The position numbers and the translations under genes were made by a program. Positions 44,234 to 51,990 of a DNA stretch of 64,000 nucleotides are shown here, piece by piece. This stretch comes from Chaetoceros tenuissimus (lineage: Eukaryota; Bacillariophyta; Thalassiosirophyceae; Chaetocerotales; Chaetocerotaceae). Numbering within the stretch: position 1 is the stretch's first letter; every line of letters starts with the position of its first letter. The stretch is taken from NCBI GenBank assembly GCA_021927905.1, contig BLLK01000039.1, positions 1 through 64,000 of the forward strand. Reading direction: 5' to 3'. The notes under the pieces are model-generated. The model did no database searches. It saw nothing but the letters and a program-made list of their open reading frames with translations, and was not told where the DNA came from.

Positions 44234-46213
44234 ATGACCGACAAAATGAAAATTGCAGAGAAAGCAATTGAAATATGCTACAGTGGATGTCAAACAGGAC
44301 GACATTTTCCAGTGTATGGTATGTTTAAACATCATGGCAATAGAAAATCCAATCAATCCAATGCATCCGGCTTGGAACAGGAAGGATCTCAATGTAAACA
44401 TGAATACTATGAACAAAACATCACATCAGCTTTAGCTCCAATTTGCCGAAGCTACATTAGTAGGCTTCATACTCAAGCGGTTGAGGCAGGAAGTCATTGT
44501 GGTGAGGTATTCATGCCTCAATTTTTAAATATATCCCATGAAAACCACATGACAAATGTATTGGACATGATGCTAGTGACAACCCAAAAATTCTTCAATG
44601 GATTTCATGTTGATGGAGACCAAATGACAACAGCTGTTTACAAGGAATTTAAAAAACACCTCTTGAGTTTGTCGGATGAAGAGACCAAAGAATACATTAT
44701 GATGTGGGATGCTTTATTCCATGGATGTGATTTTCCGACAACATGTTGTTGGAAACTTAGAGAGGGAAAGAATGGATTCATTCATTTTCATTTTTTTGTG
44801 CTTGGAGAACTCTTCATGGCATTTGATTTATCATCAGAAGAATTGCAAGAAAATGATCAAATTGGAGCTACATTTCATGCAGCATTTTTCATCCATTGCT
44901 CCTCAGTGTCGGTGTGGTTGGATGAATGCAACGAAGAAGTCTTTCTAGATACTCCGAAAGGAGTCTCCATGTATAATTTTGCATGGGGGTCAACTGCAAG
45001 ACCCAAAACAAAAACTGTAAGACCAACAGTTGTAGATTCTTCAGATACAGATGATACAAATGACACAGGTGATACAGACATGGAGGAATCCTCGCATAGT
45101 AATGAAAATGAATTTGAAGAAAGGCAAGTAGAGGAATCTATTCCAACGTTTGACGAAATCGTAGATAATGGCAATCAAGGGGAAAATGAGGAAGAAAGGC
45201 AAGAAGCTCTACCAACAATGGAAGAGAATACAAATGTAGAAGAATGCCATGATGTAAATGATGGAAAACATATAGAGGAATCCTCACCAATGACAGAGGT
45301 GAATGGAGGCAGTGAAGAGAATGTAGATAATATGGAAGAATACCAAGATATTGAGGAACAAAGACAAATAGAAGCATCTATACCAATGACGGAAGAGAAT
45401 GTTGACTATGATTTAGATCTAGAAGAAGATGGAAATGTGAGGAATATAGATGAAACAAAATTGAATCTATTGATGGAATTTCTTGACAATCTACATGATG
45501 AACAATACTCTTCGATCAAAAACATACTCAAAAATCCTGAAGAAGAGCACTGTAAGGAGCTACCCAATCCTTCAAGCCTACCCAACGATGGAGACATATT
45601 CTTAAATTACTTCCAAACAATTGCACGGAGAAAAAAAGGTGAAAAAGCAATTCGTAGGGAGTTGAGGAAATCAAACATTGACTACAACAATGTACGAGGA
45701 GATGGCAATTGTTGGTTCAGATGCATTTCATTCCAATTACAAGGAACTGAATCAAATCATTTGCTTTGGAGAAGCATTCTATGTCAATGGATGATATTTC
45801 TAAGACAAAAGAAGGAGATGGATAAAGAAAAAGCTCTTGATTGGTTCGATGTAAATTTTGATTGGTATGATCAGTCCATGTTAGATATGAGTGAGAATGG
45901 TTCCTATATAGATGGATATGGTATGCAAGCTTTAGAGCTACTGTTACAACGACGTACTATCGTATTAAGTGAAGGTGATGAATTCAATGTACACTCAACG
46001 TCTGGTATGAAAAGTCTCGATGGTAAAAAACAACGTATTTTATACATGGTACTTACAGATCTTGAAGCAGAAAAGATAAGGGCCAGTGAAAAATATAGAA
46101 TGGATCTCGCAGAAGCAAAAAAGATAAGTGATGATGCAGCCGAAGAAGTAAGACGTTCTGCTGAAGTGAACAATCATTACATTTGTATTGTACCACAATA
46201 TAAAGTTCATTAA
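44234..46213 (+). CDS. OTU-type cysteine protease with long acidic linker
   Basis: 659 aa from ATG 44234, or the C-terminal part of a protein that begins at 42798. Residues 1-250 form an unknown domain with Cys/His-rich starts (CYSGCQTGRHF). Residues 270-410 are very acidic with loose repeats (EESIPMTEEN). The OTU domain is C-terminal: RGDGNCWFR with Asp490 and catalytic Cys493, and NNHYICIV with His648. OTU proteases cleave ubiquitin-like conjugates; some Helitrons carry one. A helical Ala/Glu/Lys-rich stretch (about 615-640) sits just before the His strand, an unusual insert. Ends at TAA. Confidence 0.78.
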   Translation: MTDKMKIAEKAIEICYSGCQTGRHFPVYGMFKHHGNRKSNQSNASGLEQEGSQCKHEYYEQNITSALAPICRSYISRLHTQAVEAGSHCGEVFMPQFLNISHENHMTNVLDMMLVTTQKFFNGFHVDGDQMTTAVYKEFKKHLLSLSDEETKEYIMMWDALFHGCDFPTTCCWKLREGKNGFIHFHFFVLGELFMAFDLSSEELQENDQIGATFHAAFFIHCSSVSVWLDECNEEVFLDTPKGVSMYNFAWGSTARPKTKTVRPTVVDSSDTDDTNDTGDTDMEESSHSNENEFEERQVEESIPTFDEIVDNGNQGENEEERQEALPTMEENTNVEECHDVNDGKHIEESSPMTEVNGGSEENVDNMEEYQDIEEQRQIEASIPMTEENVDYDLDLEEDGNVRNIDETKLNLLMEFLDNLHDEQYSSIKNILKNPEEEHCKELPNPSSLPNDGDIFLNYFQTIARRKKGEKAIRRELRKSNIDYNNVRGDGNCWFRCISFQLQGTESNHLLWRSILCQWMIFLRQKKEMDKEKALDWFDVNFDWYDQSMLDMSENGSYIDGYGMQALELLLQRRTIVLSEGDEFNVHSTSGMKSLDGKKQRILYMVLTDLEAEKIRASEKYRMDLAEAKKISDDAAEEVRRSAEVNNHYICIVPQYKVH

Positions 46214-46341
46214 TTTTATAAATATATATACAATATATATATGTATATTTTATATATCGATGAATGAAAATGAATTGTCTTCAACAGGAGGACTTAAAAC
46301 AGAAAATTTGAAATGATTGAAGAATAGAGCTATTGGAAAAA

Positions 46342-46351
46342 GGCGCGAAAA
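46342..46351 (+). promoter_or_regulatory. E2F-like box before leader copy 2
   Basis: GGCGCGAAAA again, 121 bp before leader copy 2 and followed by ACAAGACATTTTCATTCCAC as in copy 1. Copy 3 keeps the GGACATTTTTCATTCCCACT part (50446) but not the GGCGCG box. Confidence 0.5.
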
Positions 46352-46462
46352 CTAGAGAACAAGACATTTTCATTCCACTTACTAAAATGAAAGAAGGAAG
46401 TCCAAAAAAAAATAAAAGTAGACTGGATGGCTACGTTCTGTTCTGTTGGGCAGTAATAGAAG

Positions 46463-46715
46463 TACACAGATGTTTCCTTTGAAGTGCTGTGGTGCAGAGC
46501 TTGAGAAACTCTCCAACCACTAGTTGTCTCCGTGGACAGTGAGCCACAAAGGATAGTCTGTACATTCTCAGTGTTTATTGTTACCGAAGAGCGGAAGCGC
46601 TAGCTAGAAAAATCCTGCTGTACTTCTTGTGGAAGTGACCTTTGAGCCATGTCGTCGTCGGTTTCATGTACCTCTTATGGATGAGGAGCAGGTTCATTCA
46701 ACTCCCTTGAATGAA
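46463..46715 (+). repeat. Leader module copy 2
   Basis: About 253 bp, as copy 1 but without the internal 15-bp duplication and with an extra T in GTCGGTTTCATG. Reading ATGTCGTCGTCGG here meets a stop after 11 codons. The sequence after the leader (GAATGAAGGGTAGTTATG) is unique to this copy. No plus-strand ORF starts directly after it; the next plus-strand gene is the LRR protein at about 48.1 kb. Confidence 0.9.
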
Positions 46716-46849
46716 GGGTAGTTATGGATATGTATATGTAGAGAGGTATCGATGGTGTAGTAACATGTGGAGTATGAATTGAGATGTATCTTAAATGCAA
46801 GGTTGGACGTTGACATACAGACATGCAAATGAATTATGGAGAAGTCCAG

Positions 46850-47650
46850 TTATGGACCTTGATCACCTTCACCTGGAAGAACGAAAGTAGAGTATTGTGT
46901 TTTCAAAGTAATCAACATATTCTTAGCTTGTTCCAACGGAGTATTACTTCCGTAAATCATTTGCAAGGTGTCAGTATCTTCTAGAATAAGGTACCAATTG
47001 TTCAAGTTATTCTCAAAATCAAAGAGTAATTCCAAGATATTCCAAATATTGCTATCAAAGTAGCAGATGTCATTTAAACACAGACCTTCAGGAATACTCA
47101 ATGGAAGAAGAACCCATGGATTGGATGGAAATTGATTGCCATTGTTTCTATAAGCTTCATTCATTACATCGACGAAGTCTTTTGCAACCTTTTCAGCAAA
47201 GCTTCTTTCATCAGGAACATTTTCATCGATAGTACCAACTAATCCAATAAATTTTGTTTTATAAACTGGATCGTCTGAGTACCAAATCTTGTCTCTATTA
47301 TTAGATGCTAGAAAGTTTTTCATGGAAATAAGATGCAATTGAGCAGGATTTGATTCTCTTTCTAAAAACCCTTCAAAGTCATCACTGACAGGCTTCATAA
47401 AAGGAACCACATGATTAGGTAAAGCATTTCCTTTCAAAGGAATACCAAAGAAAACTTTAGTATCATTTTTATTGTCAATAGCAAAGTATCCCAAATGAGT
47501 CGTGCGCTTAGTTTGATTAGGAGGACAAACCTTTTTAACAATGCGACGATGACTTTTAATTGGGGATGGATGTTTTTTGGATGGAGAAGCAGAAGACGAA
47601 GGAGAAGAAGTGGATTGGTTAGTTGAGGAATTCTTTTTAGGGCGAGCCAT
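46850..47650 (-). CDS. Unknown Lys/Ser/Pro-rich N-terminus protein
   Basis: 266 aa from ATG 47650, ending at TAA. Residues 1-45 are basic and Ser/Pro-rich (MARPKKNSST, SPSKKHPSPIKSHRRIVKK), like a nuclear localisation or DNA-contact tail. The remaining 220 residues look globular, with motifs TTHLGYFAIDNK, VFFGIPLKGNALPNHVVPF, FIGLVGTIDENVPDE and WVLLPLSIPEG. I do not recognise the family. It is on the opposite strand from leader copy 2, inside the large element. The frame is intact, so it is a plausible accessory gene. Confidence 0.6.
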   Translation of the reverse strand: MARPKKNSSTNQSTSSPSSSASPSKKHPSPIKSHRRIVKKVCPPNQTKRTTHLGYFAIDNKNDTKVFFGIPLKGNALPNHVVPFMKPVSDDFEGFLERESNPAQLHLISMKNFLASNNRDKIWYSDDPVYKTKFIGLVGTIDENVPDERSFAEKVAKDFVDVMNEAYRNNGNQFPSNPWVLLPLSIPEGLCLNDICYFDSNIWNILELLFDFENNLNNWYLILEDTDTLQMIYGSNTPLEQAKNMLITLKTQYSTFVLPGEGDQGP

Positions 47651-47751
47651 GTTTGTATAATCCTTAGTTTCTATAGATAAGATTGAATAGAATAATAAAT
47701 GGAAAGAAAAATAGACTTATACGGAACATAGTTAAAATGTAAATTTCTAAA

Positions 47752-47828
47752 ATGCCATAGAAATAAGGAAAATTATCATCAGAAATAAGGAAAATTGCCA
47801 TCAGAAATAAGGAAAATTGCCATCAGAA
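47752..47828. repeat. Short tandem repeat, 22-bp unit, about three copies
   Basis: Units of the type CATCAGAAATAAGGAAAATTGC follow each other between 47752 and 47828, with slight variation. They sit in the promoter region of the minus-strand gene 46850-47650. Confidence 0.85.
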
Positions 47829-48129
47829 AATACTTGGAAAAACCGTATACCAAGTAATGTATATGTAGCAAGTACCATAGCCACATAACTTTAGAGCCAT
47901 TTCAAATAATGGTATAGCCAAGAAGCGAAAGTTAAAGAAACGCTCCACAGCACAAAACACAAAACGTATCTTTTTACCTTCTCAGGTGTCAACATATCTT
48001 TACCTTACATAGGTATCAATATCATATCTTAATGTAAACAATCTTGGTTTCAATTCTAATATGGATATTCCAGAGTTGGTAGTAGCAACCTTCACATGGA
48101 AAGATAAAAGTTGTGTGTATAAAACGTAA

Positions 48130-48972
48130 ATTTATACAAACTCTAAGGGAGAGCAACTGAAGACGTTGTACTACGATGGTGTCAATTCTATTCCGGGCAC
48201 AACAGTATTCAATGCACATCAAGATATACAGAGAGCCACTCCTCATTTTAGGAGACCAAATGATTGGATTGATCCAGTCATTCCTAGTATTCAAGAGGAA
48301 AGAGCAAGTTGGAGGAGAATTCATATTCCTTCAACAGTGACAAACATTCATAACGCTGCTTTCTATCAGTGTAGGAATGTGCTTGAAGTAGTATTTGAAA
48401 ATGAGGAAGAGTCTCAATTACAAAGGATTGGCCAAAATGCATTCAATGGATGTGGAGTGAAGAGAATTAAATTTCCAAGACATGTCAATTTTAAAATTGG
48501 AGCGAATGCATTTTGGAATTCTCATTTGGAGTCAGTGTTTCTTCCAGAGAACTGTGTTTCAGTAGCACCAGGATGTTTCTTTTTTTCCAATGCTCTAAAG
48601 ATTGTTCATTTCCATCCTACTCTTGAACTAGGAAGTATGAATGATCAATCGGATGCAAGATTTGGAAACTGTCGTCATTTTCGTCCAATTGATAATGGTC
48701 ATATGAATGGGGTTTGGAATCGAAACATTGACATTATTTTGAGAATCAAACATAATAGATATGAATTGCATAGAAATTGCACAAGAGAAAATCCTTCAAT
48801 TGAAGTAATTGTAGATTCAATGGTGGAGAATAACATGAATGAGTTACGTTCTGAAGATTTATTCCATGCATCTGCAGTAGAATACTTGTCCACAAATCCC
48901 TACAAAGAAGAGCAGTTTGAAATGAAAGTTATCAAGAAGTACGTTCTAAGAATGATGGGTGAAGTGGAATAG
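48130..48972 (+). CDS. BspA-type leucine-rich-repeat protein
   Basis: The frame is open from 48130 with no ATG; an ORF finder starts it at a TTG (48166). KTLYYDGVNSIPG, SWRRIHIPSTVTNIHNAAFY, QRIGQNAFNGCGVKRIKFP and IGANAFWNSHLESVFLP are the N-terminal region and three repeats of the LRR_5 (BspA-like) type, very common in diatoms. The C-terminus is helical and charged. In relatives an ATG lies about 10-15 residues before LYYDG. Here a stop precedes at 48127, so a first exon upstream (for example from ATG 48060, MDIPELVVATF) is likely, but I could not settle the splice. Probably a protein-binding scaffold; substrate unknown. Ends at TAG. Confidence 0.68.
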   Translation: MYTNSKGEQLKTLYYDGVNSIPGTTVFNAHQDIQRATPHFRRPNDWIDPVIPSIQEERASWRRIHIPSTVTNIHNAAFYQCRNVLEVVFENEEESQLQRIGQNAFNGCGVKRIKFPRHVNFKIGANAFWNSHLESVFLPENCVSVAPGCFFFSNALKIVHFHPTLELGSMNDQSDARFGNCRHFRPIDNGHMNGVWNRNIDIILRIKHNRYELHRNCTRENPSIEVIVDSMVENNMNELRSEDLFHASAVEYLSTNPYKEEQFEMKVIKKYVLRMMGEVE

Positions 48973-49007
48973 AAATCGAGATAATATTCATTGGTTTATC
49001 ATTAACT

Positions 49008-50330
49008 CTATGGAGGCTCTTCATCAAATAGATCTTTTAAATGCATTAAAAATAAAATGTAGTCATTCACATCGTCTACTGATGCTCTTGAATTGACAAG
49101 CAGATAATCCAAAGCTGTGTGTCCAAAGTGATCTTGAGCCAAAGCATTGATGTCGTAGTGAAATTTGAAGGTATTCAAAAGCAGATTAGAATTGAATTGA
49201 GATGAACTGCATGTCGAATGAAAAGGTAAACTTAATTCAGTACTATGAAAGCATTCAATAGTACATTTCTCTTCCTCATCAGGTAGACCATCGTAGTAAT
49301 CATCATACATGCTAGTATCCTTATCATTGCTAGAACTGGATTTCTTGTCTTCAGTTACGCTGGTATCCTTATCATTTCTGGAATTGGATTTCTTGGATTT
49401 CTTATCTTCAATAAGCACGACTTGAAAGTATTGATGAAAGATTAGAGGCATATATCTCAACCGTGTTTGCACATACTGTAGTGACAATACCTTTGAGGGC
49501 CTTTTCATAAATAGAAGGGGATCGGGACATATATAATTCAAACTCAGTTGTGAAGACTTCTTCAAGATTCGCAACAAAAGCCTGGCATTGTTCGTGACGA
49601 CTATATTTGGTTCAATGATAGCTGTTTCAATGAATTTCTGCATTGAGTCTAAACAACATCGATGAATACAATGTGGAAAGTATCCTTCGTCTAGATTCTT
49701 ATCAATAAATTGATGAAATACTTTGGGTTTAGTACCAATTTCATATCCAGCACATACACAATTGACATCGAATGTTTTCAGTAAGTCTGGTAATGAAATG
49801 TACCTATTCATTAAAATGAAATTGATACGTATATTGGAAAGTCTCATTGCACAACATGATGGTAAATCATTCAGTAGTTTCTGATTTGCGTAAAAAAAGT
49901 CATTCAACTTTGAATATTTACAAGAAACAATCTTTTTCATTGGTAATTCTTTGTACTTGTCCATTTTAGATAAAGACCAATCATATCTTTGTATCATGAT
50001 TGGAAATACTGGTGTTCTCCTCTTTTTCTTGATTATTTTTTCAACAGGTATGTAAAAAAGATCGATATCATTGTAAAACGTTGACAATAGATTGGTTTCC
50101 AGTTGTGAATGAATTTGTAGATGCTCTTTTATATATGGATCGTGTCGAATCATAGTATGAGAAGCAAAGGAGCCAGCAACATATACTTTAAACTTCAACT
50201 TTTCATAAAATGGTAATTGAAACGAATGAGGTCCCCATTTACATACTTCCTCCATCAGTTTTCGGAGTGAAAGTGGTAAGAATTGATTTGGATTGTGGAT
50301 TAGAGTTGATTCTTTCATGATTAGATTCAT
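49008..50330 (-). CDS. Nucleotidyltransferase-like protein with ankyrin-like tail
   Basis: 440 aa from ATG 50330, ending at TAG 49008. VYVAGSFASHTM (GS at residues 53-54) and, 30 residues on, FYNDIDLFYIP (D-x-D at 88-90) make the GS...DxD active-site pattern of nucleotidyltransferases. RINFILMN (169-175) and LKTFDVNCVCAGYEI (184-198) fit the next strands of that fold. I know the FD...C..GY box from uncharacterised NTase-like proteins of large DNA viruses and protists. A Lys/Ser/Asp-rich repeat (about 315-345, DKKSKKSNSRNDKDTSVTED) links to a tail reading DHFGHTALDYLLVNSRASVDD, like one ankyrin repeat. Substrate unknown. It converges with the LRR gene (35 bp apart). Confidence 0.55.
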   Translation of the reverse strand: MNLIMKESTLIHNPNQFLPLSLRKLMEEVCKWGPHSFQLPFYEKLKFKVYVAGSFASHTMIRHDPYIKEHLQIHSQLETNLLSTFYNDIDLFYIPVEKIIKKKRRTPVFPIMIQRYDWSLSKMDKYKELPMKKIVSCKYSKLNDFFYANQKLLNDLPSCCAMRLSNIRINFILMNRYISLPDLLKTFDVNCVCAGYEIGTKPKVFHQFIDKNLDEGYFPHCIHRCCLDSMQKFIETAIIEPNIVVTNNARLLLRILKKSSQLSLNYICPDPLLFMKRPSKVLSLQYVQTRLRYMPLIFHQYFQVVLIEDKKSKKSNSRNDKDTSVTEDKKSSSSNDKDTSMYDDYYDGLPDEEEKCTIECFHSTELSLPFHSTCSSSQFNSNLLLNTFKFHYDINALAQDHFGHTALDYLLVNSRASVDDVNDYILFLMHLKDLFDEEPP

Positions 50331-50552
50331 TTATGACACCTTCAATTCCTTGAGTATAAACTTATACTAGTTTTTTCTAGTGGGAATGTAGATAGTGACA
50401 ATTCAGAAATGTCTTTAACATCTGTCAAAGAAATTGAATAGAAAGGACATTTTTCATTCCCACTTCTTTCCAGAAAAGAAAGAAGAGGAAGGCAAAGAAA
50501 GACAGTACTCGCTAACTAGTTGGCAACTAGAAAATAAACCCAGCAACAATCT

Positions 50553-50797
50553 ACACACAGATGTTTCCTTTGAAGTGCTGTGGTGCAGAACTTGAGAAAC
50601 TCTCCAATTACCGTGGACAGTGAGCCACAAAGGATAGTCTGTACATTCTCAGTGTTTAGTGTTACCGAAGAACGGAAGAGCTAGCTAGAAAAATCCTGCT
50701 GTACTTCTTGTGGAAGTGTACCTCTGAGCCATGTCGTCGTCGGTTTCATGTACCTCTTATGGATGAGGAGCAGGTTCATTCAACTCCCTTGAATGAA
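50553..50797 (+). repeat. Leader module copy 3
   Basis: About 245 bp, as copies 1 and 2; it lacks the CCACTAGTTGTCT segment. Like copy 2 it has GTCGGTTTCATG. Directly after CTTGAATGAAGA comes GTAAATAG, a usable splice donor, before the OTU-Rep-helicase reading frame. Confidence 0.9.
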
Positions 50798-50949
50798 GAG
50801 TAAATAGGGTATGAGACATTTCTATTAGAAACAAGGAAAAGGACTATTTAATAGATTCAGAAATACAGAAAACATATCACACAACTATATCGTAATGAGC
50901 AATTTTGAGTATACAATCTCTTGCTTCATTCTATTATCAAAGACTAAAT

Positions 50950-51990
50950 ATGAATAGTAATTATGGAAATAAAATGCCACATCCATTATTTAATCCACAT
51001 AGATATGATGGTTTGGCTATACGATGGAATTGCAAACTATTCCTATTAAAAGAAGTAGATGGAGATGGAAACTGTTTCTATCGATCCATTTGTAAACATC
51101 CCTATTTTTCTAATCAAGGAATCACCCATGAAATTTTACGGGAAGATGCAGTTGCAAGACTCTCTTCCCTAATAAGAAATGATAAAGAATTGGAAAAAGA
51201 TTTAAGGAGTTGTGTAAGTAAGTATTCAGATCCATCCAATCATGATCGGGATACTTTAGAAAAATGCATTCTTGAAATGGGTACAGATAAAAAAGAAGCG
51301 GGAATGTTTGAAATGGTATCTTTAATGGTTATTTACAAAATCAATATCATTTGTTTAATGGCAGATGTACAGAAAACCAATGCTTCATCAAGTTTAATAC
51401 TCAGAAATATGTCTGAATTTGATATTATCACAGACATATTAGGAATGCCAACAATAGAGAAGCAGTATAGACCTTCCAAAAATTACAATGTATACATTCT
51501 TCATCATGCATTTACATGTGCAATGGAAGCAAATATAGACAATAATCATTATCTGTATTTATTAGAAATTGATCCAAATCAAAGCAATGGCCTTACCATT
51601 ATTAATGAGGAAGCACATGATACTAGAAAAAAATTGCAAATGAAAGTAGCCCGCTCCATGGCAGGGCAATTTCAACGTGAAATTATCAAAATAAAAGATA
51701 GAAAGAGGAAACGCAATATATCCAAAAAATTGTCAACACAAGAAAGCAGAGCAAGGGATGCTCAGAGGAAGCGTACACCAGAGAATAGAGCAAGGGATGC
51801 TCAAAGGAAACGTACACCACAGAATAGAGCAAGGGATGCTCAGAGGAAGCGTACACCACAGAATAGAGCAAGGGATGCTCAGAGGAAACGTACACCACAG
51901 AATAGAGCAAGGGATGTTCAAAGGAAGCGCAAAGCTCCATCAACCCAAGAAAGTAGAGCAAGGGATGCTCAGAGGAAACGCAACTGTTGA
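50950..51990 (+). CDS. OTU-type cysteine protease, head of the Rep-helicase frame
   Basis: About 346 aa from the first ATG, 50950; the frame is open from 50905. VDGDGNCFYRSI gives Asp39 and catalytic Cys42, and NNHYLYLLEI gives His200, so a complete OTU triad-like set. After the domain come a basic helix and five 13-residue repeats, ESRARDAQRKRTP (39-bp units, 51745-51985). The frame stops at a TGA (51988-51990) and continues without a shift into the Rep segment (KKTNKTLNVSFKT). An OTU domain fused upstream of Rep-helicase is known in Helentron-type elements, so this is probably one polyprotein with an interrupting or read-through TGA. Otherwise it is a separate protease. Confidence 0.78.
   Translation: MNSNYGNKMPHPLFNPHRYDGLAIRWNCKLFLLKEVDGDGNCFYRSICKHPYFSNQGITHEILREDAVARLSSLIRNDKELEKDLRSCVSKYSDPSNHDRDTLEKCILEMGTDKKEAGMFEMVSLMVIYKINIICLMADVQKTNASSSLILRNMSEFDIITDILGMPTIEKQYRPSKNYNVYILHHAFTCAMEANIDNNHYLYLLEIDPNQSNGLTIINEEAHDTRKKLQMKVARSMAGQFQREIIKIKDRKRKRNISKKLSTQESRARDAQRKRTPENRARDAQRKRTPQNRARDAQRKRTPQNRARDAQRKRTPQNRARDVQRKRKAPSTQESRARDAQRKRNC
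51745..51985 (+). repeat. 39-bp coding tandem repeat, five to six units
   Basis: Units AATAGAGCAAGGGATGCTCA, GAGGAAGCGTACACCACAG, encoding NRARDAQRKRTPQ. Highly regular and very basic, so it could contact DNA. The same repeat read backwards gives only a low-complexity shadow ORF. Confidence 0.93.
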
